DNA from: Bacillus vallismortis
GTDB lineage: Bacteria > Bacillota > Bacilli > Bacillales > Bacillaceae
Assembly (NCBI RefSeq): GCF_040784915.1
Contig: NZ_CP160797.1
Location: 3,400,137 to 3,464,136 of the forward strand
Length of the DNA stretch: 64,000 nt
Direction: 5' to 3'
The notes under the pieces: model-generated
What the model saw: only the letters and a program-made list of their open reading frames with translations
What the model was told of the DNA's origin: nothing
The model's database searches: none
Shown: positions 1 through 8,646 of the stretch, in pieces
How positions within the stretch are numbered: the first letter of the stretch is position 1
How the letters are laid out: every line of letters starts with the position of its first letter
Position numbers and translations under genes: made by a program

Positions 1-437
1 TGTCTTCTTTCATTTAATATGTACGATACATCGCATAATCCGGGTTTTGTTAACAATTCATTCCACACGTCTTGTTCAATGTCCACAAGCTTATGATCTA
101 ATGTGACGAGAGAGGACTGAAAATCTGCAGAAAGCTGATGCATCAGCGATTTATACTCATTAGCCTTGTGATCACTGATATTTTGAGCCTGAAGACAAGC
201 GACAAAAGCGCCGGCCTGCTGAAGCTTGACGGATACCTGTTCGAATACATCTAGTATTGCCGTCAGCGCTTCAGCCTCTTCAGACGATTCGGGCACCTGG
301 AACGCATCAGTCATGTCTTGAAATGCACGCAGGCTTTGTGACAGTTTTTCGATATATCCCTTGAATTCTTCTGACTGGCTCCCGCCCTTAAAAAATGAAT
401 CAAGATCCCATCTTTGGTCTACCCCTTGCAGCGCCAT
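1..437 (-). CDS. yusX: Oligoendopeptidase F-like M3 peptidase, N-terminal part (partial)
   Basis: The reverse strand reads MALQGVDQRWDLDSFFKGGS from an ATG at 437 and stays open to the window edge, giving about 145 residues. This N-terminal style, with a W-D-L-D-S-F-F motif and a helical, acidic region after it, is typical of the PepF/M3 zinc oligoendopeptidases, which cut short cytoplasmic peptides. The HExxH zinc site would lie beyond the window, so activity cannot be judged here. The symbol rests on synteny with 168, where yusX/yusY precede yusZ. A purine-rich AAGGAAAGGGG lies upstream of the start. The gene diverges from yusZ. Confidence 0.72.
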   Translation of the reverse strand, partial: MALQGVDQRWDLDSFFKGGSQSEEFKGYIEKLSQSLRAFQDMTDAFQVPESSEEAEALTAILDVFEQVSVKLQQAGAFVACLQAQNISDHKANEYKSLMHQLSADFQSSLVTLDHKLVDIEQDVWNELLTKPGLCDVSYILNERR

Positions 438-567
438 AACATAAAACCCCTTTCCTTCTTTCGTTTTATTATAGAATAATTCTGATTTATTGTATAAAAA
501 TTCTTTTATAAGCGTCATTTTCCGTTCATGATTGTACAATAGCTGTAGCAGTTACATGAGGAGGTTT

Positions 568-1425
568 ATGATGAATAAAAAAATCGCAATCGTAACAGGA
601 GCGTCAAAAGGCTTTGGCCAGCTGGCAGCCGTAAAGCTCGCCAAGTCATTTTTCGTGATTGCCACAACAAGACAGCCTGAGAAAGCAGAAGAGCTTCGGG
701 AATTGGCCGCAGCACACAATGTGGCTGATTCTATTCATATTACCGCTCTCGATGTCACAGATGAGCAATCCATCGCCTCATTTGGAAAAGCCGTTAGCGC
801 TTACGCTCCCATTGATCTTCTCGTCAACAACGCAGGAACGGCTTACGGGGGATTTGTCGAGGATGTCCCGATGGAACATTTCAAACAACAATTTGAAACG
901 AATGTCTTCGGAGTAATTCATGTGACAAAAACCGTTCTGCCTTACATAAGAAAGCATAGCGGAGCAAAGATTATAAACATGAGCAGCATCAGCGGTCTGA
1001 CCGGATTCCCCGCGCTGTCGCCTTATGTCTCTTCCAAGCATGCATTGGAGGGTTTTTCTGAGAGCCTGCGTGCGGAGCTGCTTCCGTTCGGTATCCAAAC
1101 CGTATTGGTCGAGCCTGGCTCATACAAGACATCGATCTGGTCAACCTCATTATCACATTATATGTCGGTGCCTGCTGACGATTCAGCCTATCATCAATAC
1201 TACAAAAAAATCCTTTCCTACGTTGAAAAAAACGCAGATGAAAGCGGAGATCCTCAAGAGGTTGCCGACCTCATATATCAATTGGCAACAAAACAGCATC
1301 TAAAGAAATTACGATACCCGATCGGAAAAGGCATCAAGCTCACCTTGTTATTCCGATCGCTTTTTCCTTGGTCTGCATGGGAGTCTATCCTAAAGAAAAA
1401 ACTATTCAGCTCATCTAAATTATAA
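568..1425 (+). CDS. yusZ: Short-chain dehydrogenase/reductase YusZ
   Basis: Classical SDR of about 285 residues. It has a TGASKGFG nucleotide-binding motif near the N-terminus, a NNAG motif, and the catalytic Ser plus YxxxK in the stretch S-P-Y-V-S-S-K. It should be a cytoplasmic NAD(P)(H)-dependent oxidoreductase; the substrate is unknown. The open frame extends upstream to 532. However, the sequence ATGAGGAGG at 556-564 is the ribosome binding site itself, so the start is the ATG at 568 or 571. The stop codon at 1423-1425 lies inside the PerR box of the next gene, mrgA. Confidence 0.88.
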   Translation: MMNKKIAIVTGASKGFGQLAAVKLAKSFFVIATTRQPEKAEELRELAAAHNVADSIHITALDVTDEQSIASFGKAVSAYAPIDLLVNNAGTAYGGFVEDVPMEHFKQQFETNVFGVIHVTKTVLPYIRKHSGAKIINMSSISGLTGFPALSPYVSSKHALEGFSESLRAELLPFGIQTVLVEPGSYKTSIWSTSLSHYMSVPADDSAYHQYYKKILSYVEKNADESGDPQEVADLIYQLATKQHLKKLRYPIGKGIKLTLLFRSLFPWSAWESILKKKLFSSSKL

Positions 1426-1434
1426 TTATTATAA
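1420..1434 (+). promoter_or_regulatory. PerR box of mrgA
   Basis: TTATAATTATTATAA is a perfect 7-1-7 inverted repeat and matches the PerR consensus TTATAATnATTATAA exactly. It lies just upstream of the mrgA promoter, so PerR bound with Mn or Fe should repress mrgA until peroxide or metal limitation. The box contains the yusZ stop codon. Confidence 0.92.
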
Positions 1435-1441
1435 TTTAGTA

Positions 1442-1469
1442 TTGATTTTTAATTAATATGTTGTATAAT
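1442..1469 (+). promoter_or_regulatory. SigA-type promoter of mrgA
   Basis: TTGATT at 1442-1447 and TATAAT at 1464-1469 are separated by 16 bp. They sit 8 bp downstream of the PerR box and about 30 bp before the mrgA start, whose ribosome binding site is AAGGAGG at 1487-1493. Confidence 0.7.
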
Positions 1470-1502
1470 TAAATTAACAGATCACAAGGAGGACGTTATC
1501 TT

Positions 1503-1964
1503 ATGAAAACTGAAAACGCAAAAACAAATCAAACATTAGTTGAGAATTCAATGAACACACAATTATCAAACTGGTTTCTTTTATACTCTAAGCTCCACCG
1601 TTTCCATTGGTATGTGAAAGGGCCGCATTTCTTTACATTACATGAAAAATTTGAAGAACTGTATGACCATGCGGCGGAAACACTCGATACCATTGCTGAA
1701 CGCCTGCTGGCGATCGGCGGCCAGCCTGTTGCCACATTGAAAGAGTACACTGAGCATGCGTCTATCACAGACGGCGGGAACGAAACATCAGCGTCAGACA
1801 TGGTACAAGCCTTGGTAAAAGACTACAAACAAATCAGCAGCGAATCTAAATTCGTGATCGGCCTGGCTGAAGAGAATCAAGACAATGCCACAGCGGACTT
1901 ATTTGTCGGATTAATTGATGAAGTTGAAAAACAAGTGTGGATGCTTTCCGCTTACTTAGGATAA
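1503..1964 (+). CDS. mrgA: Dps-family miniferritin MrgA
   Basis: Protein of 153 residues, the usual Dps length. It binds DNA as a dodecamer and oxidises and stores iron using peroxide, protecting DNA in starved or stressed cells. The ferroxidase site is visible: HRFHWYVKG around residues 32-40 (H35), then D62 and E66 in [13 protein letters not shown]. Start is an ATG after a strong AAGGAGG. It has its own PerR box and promoter, and ends at a shared bidirectional terminator facing htrB. The combination of sequence and PerR site makes the assignment secure. Confidence 0.96.
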   Translation: MKTENAKTNQTLVENSMNTQLSNWFLLYSKLHRFHWYVKGPHFFTLHEKFEELYDHAAETLDTIAERLLAIGGQPVATLKEYTEHASITDGGNETSASDMVQALVKDYKQISSESKFVIGLAEENQDNATADLFVGLIDEVEKQVWMLSAYLG

Positions 1965-1998
1965 AAAAAGCTGAACCCTTTTCGGGTTCAGCTTTTTG
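1963..1998. terminator. Bidirectional terminator between mrgA and htrB
   Basis: Perfect 10-bp stem AGCTGAACCC / GGGTTCAGCT (1969-1993) with a 5-nt loop. A-runs on the left and T-runs on the right let it serve both converging genes. Confidence 0.9.
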
Positions 1999-2005
1999 AT
2001 TATTC

Positions 2006-3382
2006 CTAGCTTGAGCTGCTTTCTGTCTGCTTGGTCAGTGTCACGTTCAAGGTTTTCGTTTTTCCGTTTCGCAGCACTTGAATTGTCGTTTTATCTCCGA
2101 CTTTCAAGTCTTTGTAAAGGATCTGACGGATATCCGCGCTGCTTTCCACGTCTTTACCGTTTAGTTTGACAATGACATCCTCAGATTTAATACCTGCTTT
2201 TGCCGCTGGTGAATTTGCCTGAACTTCTTTTACATAAACACCTTTGCCCAATTGATCTCCAAACAGGCCGAGCGTATTTTCCTGATACGTTTCCGGTACT
2301 TGTGACATGTCAATCATTTGCACGCCTAAAAACGGACGATCTACCTTTCCATTTTCCAGCAGACTGTCAACAATCGGCTCGACATCATTGCTCGGGATCG
2401 CAAATCCAAGTGACTCTACGCCGCTTTCGCTCACCTTCAAACTGTTGATGCCAATGACCTGGCCGCTTGCATTGATTAATGGGCCTCCGCTGTTCCCCGG
2501 ATTGATCGCTGCGTCAGTTTGCAGCACGTTCATTTCCACCGTGCCTTGTGTGGTATCCACATCAATCGTCCGGTTCAATCCGCTGATGATGCCTTGTGTC
2601 ACCGTACCGGAAAACTGCTGTCCGAGCGGATTTCCGATGGCGATTACTTTTTCTCCCGTACGAAGCTGTGAAGAGTCACCGAAGCTCGCCACTTTTTTGA
2701 TGTTTTTGCCGCTGATTTCCAGAACAGCCAAATCAGTAATGGCGTCGCTGCCGACAAGCTTGGCAGTCTCTGTTTCTCCGTTGTATAACGTGACAGTCAG
2801 CTTATTCGCGCCTTCAACGACATGGTTATTTGTAATGATATACGCTTTATTGCTGTCTTTTTTGAAAATAACACCTGACCCGGTTCCGCTTTCACTTTCT
2901 GAGCTGGAACCGCCTCCCGTGCCGAAAGTGTTATTTTGCGAGGTTTGGATATTTGAGATTCCGACAATCGTCGGCTCTAAATCCTCTACCATATCCGCGA
3001 CGTTTGAAGCGTTCGTGATTGGTGTCGTTGTAAAATTATCTGACTGCACCTGTTTATTGGCGGAAGCGGTCTCGGTCGTCTGATCTTGATCCGACGGCAG
3101 ATAAGGCGCGATCCCGAGCATCAGGCCCCCGCCGATAATCCCGCCTAAAATCGGGCTCAGCCATGCGGCTCTTCGTTTCTTTTCTTTTTTCACAGCCGTT
3201 TCTGTCTTTTCCATTTCTAAAGCGGAAGCCGTTTCTTGCCGTCCCGCTTCATACGGAACAGGCGCGTCAAGCAATTCCTGTTCAGGATGGTTAATCTGCT
3301 GCCGGTTTTCTGTATCCTGATGTTCTGTATGTGAAGATTCTGTTTGATGTTGATCGTTTTGGTCATCACGTCGATAATCCAT
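2006..3382 (-). CDS. htrB: Membrane-anchored HtrA-type serine protease HtrB
   Basis: A 458-residue DegP/HtrA-family protease for misfolded proteins at the outer membrane face. A hydrophilic Asp/Glu/Gln-rich cytoplasmic tail (1-70) is followed by one transmembrane segment (about 74-95). The trypsin-like domain has catalytic H187 in NNHVVEG, D217 in ITDLAVL and S298 in NPGNSGGPL. One C-terminal PDZ domain spans about 360-455. It is divergent from cssRS, the two-component system known to induce htrA and htrB on secretion stress. Tandem CssR-like repeats lie between them (3574-3602). A 27-codon ORF precedes it in its own leader. Confidence 0.95.
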   Translation of the reverse strand: MDYRRDDQNDQHQTESSHTEHQDTENRQQINHPEQELLDAPVPYEAGRQETASALEMEKTETAVKKEKKRRAAWLSPILGGIIGGGLMLGIAPYLPSDQDQTTETASANKQVQSDNFTTTPITNASNVADMVEDLEPTIVGISNIQTSQNNTFGTGGGSSSESESGTGSGVIFKKDSNKAYIITNNHVVEGANKLTVTLYNGETETAKLVGSDAITDLAVLEISGKNIKKVASFGDSSQLRTGEKVIAIGNPLGQQFSGTVTQGIISGLNRTIDVDTTQGTVEMNVLQTDAAINPGNSGGPLINASGQVIGINSLKVSESGVESLGFAIPSNDVEPIVDSLLENGKVDRPFLGVQMIDMSQVPETYQENTLGLFGDQLGKGVYVKEVQANSPAAKAGIKSEDVIVKLNGKDVESSADIRQILYKDLKVGDKTTIQVLRNGKTKTLNVTLTKQTESSSS

Positions 3383-3417
3383 GTTCTTACACTCCTTTAA
3401 CGGTTTTTCATTTATCG

Positions 3418-3501
3418 TTACATATTCATCGCATGTACAAGTTCAATTGTCCCAATGATGAGGAGAAAAGCAAAGCACCAAAATAGAATATGTTTGATCA
3501 T
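3418..3501 (-). CDS. Candidate 27-residue hydrophobic leader peptide upstream of htrB
   Basis: An ATG at 3501 opens 27 codons ending in TAA at 3418. The product begins M-I-K-H-I-L-F-W-C-F-A-F-L-L-I-I-G, with one hydrophobic run long enough to cross a membrane. A GAGGAAG ribosome binding site lies 7 nt upstream. The ORF falls between the CssR-type repeats and the htrB start, so it would be transcribed as the first ORF of the htrB message. It is too short for standard gene callers. Translation is inferred from the Shine-Dalgarno and composition only. It could act as a small membrane peptide, an upstream regulatory ORF, or nothing. Confidence 0.4.
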   Translation of the reverse strand: MIKHILFWCFAFLLIIGTIELVHAMNM

Positions 3502-3573
3502 CCTGCATCTTCCTCGCTCTTTTTCTTCCTTTCTTCCCTTATACATATCATAAACAAACATTGTGGGATAAAA

Positions 3574-3602
3574 ATGAAAAGAATATGTGAAATTATGAAA
3601 AT
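3574..3602. promoter_or_regulatory. Probable CssR binding region in the htrB-cssR divergent promoter
   Basis: Tandem copies of a TATGAAAA-like unit occur at 3574-3580 (ATGAAAA), about 3584-3592 (TATGTGAAA) and 3594-3602 (TATGAAAAT), spaced about one helical turn. CssR is known to bind TTTTCA-rich repeats upstream of htrA and htrB, and these are the reverse complement form. The cssR -10 box, TATAAT, follows at 3628-3633. Confidence 0.6.
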
Positions 3603-3657
3603 CGCCTGCCGTATGTTAAAACTAGTTTATAATGACGTTGAAAGGATGTGAAGAGCC

Positions 3658-4335
3658 TTGTCATACACCATTTATCTAGTTGAAGATGAGGATAACCTCA
3701 ATGAACTGCTGACGAAGTATTTAGAGAATGAGGGCTGGAACATTACATCTTTTACGAAAGGTGAAGACGCCAGAAAGAAAATGACGCCGTCTCCCCATCT
3801 GTGGATTCTCGATATCATGCTGCCGGATACCGACGGCTATACATTAATAAAAGAAATCAAAGCGAAAGACCCTGACGTGCCTGTTATTTTTATTTCCGCC
3901 CGAGATGCAGATATTGACAGAGTGCTTGGCTTAGAGCTTGGCAGCAACGACTATATTTCAAAGCCATTCCTGCCGCGGGAGCTGATTATACGTGTACAAA
4001 AGCTGCTGGAGCTCGTTTATAAGGACGCTCCGCCTGTACAAAAACATGAAATCGCCGTCTCCTCGTATCGGGTCTCAGAAGACGCCCGTGAGGTTTATGA
4101 TGAAAACGGAAATATCATCAATTTGACGGCGAAGGAATTTGATCTGCTGCTGTTATTTATCCATCATAAAGGACACCCATACTCTCGTGAGGATATTCTC
4201 GTTAAAGTATGGGGATATGACTACTTTGGAACAGACCGGGTCGTTGATGACCTCGTCCGGAGACTGCGTAAAAAGATGCCTGAATTGAAGGTGGAGACGA
4301 TTTACGGGTTCGGCTACAGGATGATGACATCATGA
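3658..4335 (+). CDS. cssR: Secretion-stress response regulator CssR
   Basis: An OmpR/PhoB-type regulator of 225 residues. The receiver domain (1-115) has the acidic pair in VEDED, the phospho-acceptor Asp in WILDIMLPD and the Lys in SKPFLPREL. The C-terminal winged helix (about 130-225) ends in IYGFGYRM. Start is a TTG at 3658 behind GAAAGGATGTG. Once phosphorylated by CssS it activates htrA, htrB and its own operon. The stop overlaps the cssS start (ATGA), so the two are translationally coupled. Confidence 0.94.
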   Translation: MSYTIYLVEDEDNLNELLTKYLENEGWNITSFTKGEDARKKMTPSPHLWILDIMLPDTDGYTLIKEIKAKDPDVPVIFISARDADIDRVLGLELGSNDYISKPFLPRELIIRVQKLLELVYKDAPPVQKHEIAVSSYRVSEDAREVYDENGNIINLTAKEFDLLLLFIHHKGHPYSREDILVKVWGYDYFGTDRVVDDLVRRLRKKMPELKVETIYGFGYRMMTS

Positions 4336-5687
4336 AAAACAAGCCGCTCTCGTTTCAAATATGGGTTGTCATATCCGGCATCCTGTTAGCGATATCCATT
4401 TTGCTGCTTGTTTTATTTTCAAACACGCTGCGCGATTTCTTCACCAATGAAACGTATACGACGATTGAAAATGAGCAGCATGTTCTGACGGAGTACCGCC
4501 TTCCTGGTTCAATTGAAAGGCGCTATTACAGCGAGGAAGCCACGGCGCCGACAACCGTCCGCTCCGTACAGCACGTGCTTTTGCCTGAAAATGAAAAATC
4601 TTCTTCAGACAAGGATTTAAGCATTCTGTCGTCTTCGTTTATCCATAAGGTGTACAAGCTGGCCGATAAACAGAAGGACGAAAAGAAACGGTACAGCGCA
4701 GACGTCAATGGAGAGAAAGTATTTTTTGTCATCAAAAAGGGGCTTTCCGTCAATGGACAATCAGCTATGATGCTCTCTTACGCGCTTGATTCTTATCGGG
4801 ACGATTTGGCCTATACCCTATTCAAACAGCTTCTGTTTATTATAGCTGTTGTCATTTTATTAAGCTGGATTCCGGCCATTTGGCTTGCGAAGTATTTATC
4901 AAGGCCTCTCGTGTCATTTGAAAAGCACGTCAAACGGATTTCCGAACAGGATTGGGATGACCCAGTGAAAGTGGATCGGAAAGATGAGATCGGCAAATTG
5001 GGCCATACCATTGAAGAGATGCGCCAAAAGCTTGTGCAAAAGGACGAAACAGAAAGAACCCTATTGCAAAATATCTCTCACGATTTAAAGACGCCGGTTA
5101 TGGTCATCAGAGGCTATACGCAATCGATTAAAGATGGGATTTTTCCTAAAGGAGACCTTGAAAATACAGTAGATGTCATTGAAGGCGAAGCCCTTAAGCT
5201 GGAGAAAAAAATAAAGGATTTATTATATTTAACGAAGCTGGATTATTTAGCGAAGCAAAAAGTGCAATACGATATGTTCAGTATCGTGGAAGTGACAGAA
5301 GAAGTCATTGAAAGACTCAAGTGGGCGCGAAAAGAATTATCGTGGGAAATTAATGTAGCGGAAGACATTCTGATGCCGGGCGATCCGGAGCAATGGAATA
5401 AACTTCTCGAGAATATTCTGGAAAATCAAATCCGTTATGCTTCGGCAAAAATAGAAATCAGCATGAAACAAGATGATCGGAATATCGTGATCACCATTAA
5501 AAATGACGGTCCGCATATTGAAGATGAGATGCTCTCCAGCCTCTATGAGCCTTTTAATAAGGGGAAGAAAGGCGAATTCGGCATTGGTCTCAGCATCGTA
5601 AAACGAATTTTAACTCTTCATCAGGCGTCTATCTCAATTGAAAATGACAAAACGGGTGTAACATACCGAATAGCAGTGCCTAAATAG
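4332..5687 (+). CDS. cssS: Secretion-stress sensor histidine kinase CssS
   Basis: Protein of 451 residues. Two transmembrane segments (about 10-30 and 160-185) flank an extracellular sensor loop, followed by HAMP (about 185-240) and the HisKA box with phospho-acceptor His in NISHDLKTPV. The ATPase has N-box NILENQIRYA and G-box KGEFGIGLSIV. It detects misfolded exported proteins at the membrane and phosphorylates CssR. It overlaps cssR by 4 bp and is followed directly by a terminator. Confidence 0.94.
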   Translation: MKNKPLSFQIWVVISGILLAISILLLVLFSNTLRDFFTNETYTTIENEQHVLTEYRLPGSIERRYYSEEATAPTTVRSVQHVLLPENEKSSSDKDLSILSSSFIHKVYKLADKQKDEKKRYSADVNGEKVFFVIKKGLSVNGQSAMMLSYALDSYRDDLAYTLFKQLLFIIAVVILLSWIPAIWLAKYLSRPLVSFEKHVKRISEQDWDDPVKVDRKDEIGKLGHTIEEMRQKLVQKDETERTLLQNISHDLKTPVMVIRGYTQSIKDGIFPKGDLENTVDVIEGEALKLEKKIKDLLYLTKLDYLAKQKVQYDMFSIVEVTEEVIERLKWARKELSWEINVAEDILMPGDPEQWNKLLENILENQIRYASAKIEISMKQDDRNIVITIKNDGPHIEDEMLSSLYEPFNKGKKGEFGIGLSIVKRILTLHQASISIENDKTGVTYRIAVPK

Positions 5688-5716
5688 ACTGTAAATGTTT
5701 TTTGCAGTCTATTTTT
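5683..5716 (+). terminator. Terminator of cssRS
   Basis: The stem AATAGACTG / CAGTCTATT encloses a 13-nt loop and is followed by a T-run. The stop codon of cssS lies in the left arm, and the terminator abuts the 3' end of yirB. Confidence 0.8.
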
Positions 5717-5881
5717 TCATGTGAAAGAATAGCCGTTAAAATCTCTGTACTTTGTTTTGAGCGGCTGTTTACATTGATGAACCCATTTTTTCTCTGACAA
5801 AGTTTGCTTTGGATATTTGACTTTTTCCACTTTAATTCCTCTGTTTCGCAAGCGGCTGATCATTTCGTCCAATTCTCTCAT
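5717..5881 (-). CDS. yirB: Small Spx-stabilising anti-adaptor YirB (YuzO)
   Basis: A 54-residue basic protein starting MRELDEMISRLRNRG. From established work, YirB binds the adaptor YjbH (SpxH) and blocks ClpXP degradation of the thiol-stress regulator Spx. The ATG at 5881 is preferred because GAAAGGG lies 9-10 nt upstream. An in-frame ATG at 5923 would add 14 basic residues with no good ribosome binding site. A perfect dyad TGACCGTTTGGTCA at 5909-5922 lies just upstream. The gene diverges from yuxN. Confidence 0.8.
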   Translation of the reverse strand: MRELDEMISRLRNRGIKVEKVKYPKQTLSEKKWVHQCKQPLKTKYRDFNGYSFT

Positions 5882-5908
5882 TTTAGATTCACCCTTTCGC
5901 TTGAGCTT

Positions 5909-5922
5909 TGACCGTTTGGTCA
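5909..5922. promoter_or_regulatory. Perfect dyad TGACC-N4-GGTCA upstream of yirB
   Basis: TGACCGTTTGGTCA is a perfect 5-4-5 inverted repeat in the yirB leader. A second dyad with the same GGTCA half lies at 5993-6012, on the yuxN side. They may be operators for the adjacent TetR-type protein; this is inferred from symmetry only. Confidence 0.4.
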
Positions 5923-5992
5923 TCTCAATTTATAATATAAATAATACATGATAAAAAAACAAGTTACAATAAGGTTAATTTTATAACAGAAG

Positions 5993-6012
5993 ATGTGACT
6001 ATATGGTCATAT
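5993..6012. promoter_or_regulatory. Candidate TetR-type operator upstream of yuxN
   Basis: ATGTGAC-N6-GTCATAT is a 20-bp inverted repeat with 6 of 7 arm bases matching, about 38 bp upstream of the yuxN start. TetR proteins usually autoregulate from dyads of this size next to their own gene, so YuxN is the obvious candidate ligand. Confidence 0.45.
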
Positions 6013-6049
6013 CCTATGCAAGCCTCCGGGCTCCGAAAGGGTGGAACCA

Positions 6050-6925
6050 TTGAAGGAAAAAGAAAAGCTGATTATTGAAACAGCCTTAAAACTATTTGCC
6101 CAAAAAGGATACAACTCAACATCAGTTCAGGAAATCGCAAAAGCTTGCAAAATATCTAAAGGCGCTTTTTATATTTATTTTCCTTCGAAAGAAGCGCTTC
6201 TTCTGTCTATGCTGAATTACTATTACGATAAAACGTTTACCCGAATTTTAAATATACAAACGAAGGGTGACAGCCCCAGAACAGCTTACCGCAAACAGCT
6301 GACCGTGCTCTATGAAAACATCCTTGAACACAAGGATTTTATCGGCATGCAGATGAAGGAGGGTTCTCTGCCTTACACAGCAGAAGTGGAGCAATGCGCA
6401 AAAAAAGTCCGCCAGTCCTCACTTCAATTTCATATCGACAGCCTGCTGAACATTTACGGAAAAAAGGCAGAACCGTATACTGCAGAGCTTTGTTTCTTAA
6501 TAGAGGGCATCAGCCAGATTTATCTGGAATGCATGATCCTGCTCGGCCACACTGTGAAGCCTGACCAATTAGCTGATATCATGATGAATAGAATTGATGA
6601 TATGGTACAAGGCATGTCTGAACGAAACGATAAGCCTTTCGTCACATTGGAAGAGGCAAGCTCTTTATTTGGGCCTCTTACGCACGGACGGCCTGACCCG
6701 CTGACTGAATCGATTGTGAAAAGCCTTCGTGACAAAATTAACAGCTTAAACACAAACTCCTCTCTTGAATTATCGGAGAGCTTGGACATACTTGAAGCAG
6801 AAATGAAGAAAAAAACACCGAAGCTGGTGATCATAAAAGGGATGATCCATAATCTGACGGAGTCTGAAACCCTCGCCAAAGATGCGGAGCAGCTTAAATA
6901 TCTATTAAAACAGCAGTATATTTAG
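6050..6925 (+). CDS. yuxN: TetR/AcrR-family transcriptional regulator YuxN
   Basis: About 291 residues, longer than a typical TetR protein (about 200). The N-terminal helix-turn-helix (about 10-55) is clear: FAQKGYNSTSVQEIAKAC followed by KGAFYIYFPSKEALL. The rest is a helical ligand/dimer domain with an extra C-terminal extension of about 90 residues. The start is ambiguous: a GTG at 6041 is in frame, but GAAAGGGTGG is better placed as the ribosome binding site for the TTG at 6050. The inducer and targets are unknown; the dyad at 5993-6012 suggests autoregulation. Confidence 0.85.
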   Translation: MKEKEKLIIETALKLFAQKGYNSTSVQEIAKACKISKGAFYIYFPSKEALLLSMLNYYYDKTFTRILNIQTKGDSPRTAYRKQLTVLYENILEHKDFIGMQMKEGSLPYTAEVEQCAKKVRQSSLQFHIDSLLNIYGKKAEPYTAELCFLIEGISQIYLECMILLGHTVKPDQLADIMMNRIDDMVQGMSERNDKPFVTLEEASSLFGPLTHGRPDPLTESIVKSLRDKINSLNTNSSLELSESLDILEAEMKKKTPKLVIIKGMIHNLTESETLAKDAEQLKYLLKQQYI

Positions 6926-6930
6926 AAGAA

Positions 6931-6960
6931 CGGCTGCTTAAACAGCAGCCGTTTTTTTCT
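6931..6960. terminator. Bidirectional terminator between yuxN and fumC
   Basis: Perfect 10-bp stem AACGGCTGCT / AGCAGCCGTT with a 5-nt loop and a T-run of seven, between converging genes. Confidence 0.9.
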
Positions 6961-6965
6961 TTCTA

Positions 6966-8354
6966 TTACGCCTTTGGTTTTACCATATCTTCCGGCTTAA
7001 CCATTTCGTTAAATTGCTCCTCTGTCAGCAATTCAAGCTTCAAAGCCGCTTCTTTCAGCGTCAATCCCTCTTTATGGGCGAGCTTGGCGATTTTCGCCGC
7101 GTTTTCATATCCGATATGCGGATTCAGCGCCGTAACGAGCATTAATGAATTTGACAGGTTTTCCTGAATGGTTTCTTTGTCAGGCTCAATACCGACAGCA
7201 CATTTATCATGGAAGGAATTCATGCCGTCACTCAGCAGCTGCACAGACTGCAGGAAGTTGTAAATAATCACAGGCTTAAACACGTTCAGTTCAAAGTTCC
7301 CCTGACTCGCCGCAAAGCCGATTGTCGCATCGTTCCCCATGATTTGCGCTGCGATCATTGTCAATGCTTCACTTTGTGTCGGGTTGACTTTACCAGGCAT
7401 AATGGAGCTGCCCGGTTCATTTTCAGGGATGACAATCTCCCCGATGCCGCAGCGAGGTCCGCTCGCAAGCCATCTGACATCGTTCGCGATTTTCATTAAG
7501 TCAGCCGCAAGCGCTTTTAATGCGCCATGTGCATAAGTGATTTCGTCATGGCTTGTCAGCGCGTGGAATTTATTCGGCGAGCTGGTGAACGTTTGGCCGG
7601 TCAGTTTTGTGATCTCTTCTGAGACAAGCTCTCCAAACTCTGGGTGAGCGTTGATTCCCGTTCCGACAGCCGTTCCCCCGATTGCCAGCGCACGCATTTT
7701 TTCTGTCGCTTCCAACATCATTTCCTTCGAACGATCCAGCATGTAAACCCATCCGCTGATTTCCTGTCCGAGCGTCAGAGGCGTAGCATCCTGAAGGTGC
7801 GTGCGCCCGATTTTGACAATATCGTTGTATGCTTTCGCTTTTTCATTCAATGTATTGCGAAGCTGGTCAAGCGCAGGCACAAGCTGCTCGTAAACAGCCA
7901 AAACAGCGGCCACATGCATCGCTGTCGGGAATGTGTCGTTGGAGCTTTGGCTGCGGTTCACATCATCATTTGGATGAATCGTTTGATCTGAATTCTTTTC
8001 TTTTAATAGAGCAGTCGCACGGTTGGCTACCACTTCATTCATGTTCATATTGCTTTGTGTGCCGCTTCCTGTCTGCCATACGACAAGCGGGAAGTTGTCA
8101 TCATATTTGCCTTTGAGCACATCATCACAAACCGCTGCAATCGCTTCCGCTTTTTCCGCATCCAGATTGCCGAGGCGTTTATTCGCGAGCGCTGTGCTTC
8201 GTTTTAATATTGCAAACGCCTTCACAACACGCATCGGCATTTTTTCAAAACCGATCTTGAAGTTCTCCTTGCTTCGCTGTGTTTGGGCACCCCAGAATTT
8301 ATCAGCAGGAACTTTTACTTCTCCCATGGTGTCTCGTTCAATTCTGTATTCCAT
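6966..8354 (-). CDS. fumC: Class II fumarate hydratase
   Basis: A 462-residue homotetrameric enzyme (older name citG) that interconverts fumarate and malate in the TCA cycle. The fumarase/aspartase signature [10 protein letters not shown] lies near residues 316-325. Other family motifs are [14 protein letters not shown] and [16 protein letters not shown]. Length fits class II. It is monocistronic, with a shared terminator on its 3' side and a short intergenic gap to a DUF3970-type gene upstream. Confidence 0.97.
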   Translation of the reverse strand: MEYRIERDTMGEVKVPADKFWGAQTQRSKENFKIGFEKMPMRVVKAFAILKRSTALANKRLGNLDAEKAEAIAAVCDDVLKGKYDDNFPLVVWQTGSGTQSNMNMNEVVANRATALLKEKNSDQTIHPNDDVNRSQSSNDTFPTAMHVAAVLAVYEQLVPALDQLRNTLNEKAKAYNDIVKIGRTHLQDATPLTLGQEISGWVYMLDRSKEMMLEATEKMRALAIGGTAVGTGINAHPEFGELVSEEITKLTGQTFTSSPNKFHALTSHDEITYAHGALKALAADLMKIANDVRWLASGPRCGIGEIVIPENEPGSSIMPGKVNPTQSEALTMIAAQIMGNDATIGFAASQGNFELNVFKPVIIYNFLQSVQLLSDGMNSFHDKCAVGIEPDKETIQENLSNSLMLVTALNPHIGYENAAKIAKLAHKEGLTLKEAALKLELLTEEQFNEMVKPEDMVKPKA

Positions 8355-8420
8355 TTATGTATCCCTCCATAACGGTTGCTTCAATAGATGATAATTCGCC
8401 AGTGACACAAAAAATCCTTT

Positions 8421-8606
8421 TTATTTTTCGATCTTGGCTGATTTTAATTTTAATTCAAGATATACACGGGAATCCTTTGAATATTTGTACTTTGGATTCG
8501 TCCTGCCGTACTCCTTTGATGTATAGGAGACATCATAATTCTTTTCAAAAGATTTGATGAGCTGTTCGATTTCTTCTTGTTTTCCTGCGAGTCTTACCTG
8601 CGCCAC
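8421..8606 (-). CDS. Small DUF3970-type protein of unknown function
   Basis: A 61-residue protein, M-A-Q-V-R-L-A-G-K-Q-E-E..., with a predicted beta-alpha-beta-beta layout (VRLAG, a helix from EEIEQLIKSF, then YDVSYTSKEY and VYLELKL). It ends in basic residues. Similar small proteins occur in pairs or near the 5' ends of operons in B. subtilis and are classed as DUF3970. The start ATG at 8606 is preceded by AGCGGAGGATACG, a plausible ribosome binding site. I am not sure of the 168 locus name. It diverges from gerAA. Confidence 0.7.
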   Translation of the reverse strand: MAQVRLAGKQEEIEQLIKSFEKNYDVSYTSKEYGRTNPKYKYSKDSRVYLELKLKSAKIEK

Positions 8607-8646
8607 TTCGTATCCTCCGCTTTCATAAAAAAACTTCTTCCATGAA

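Noticed and set aside
2307..3083. A 258-codon open frame opposite htrB
   Set aside because: Antisense shadow of a well supported protease gene, without a ribosome binding site.
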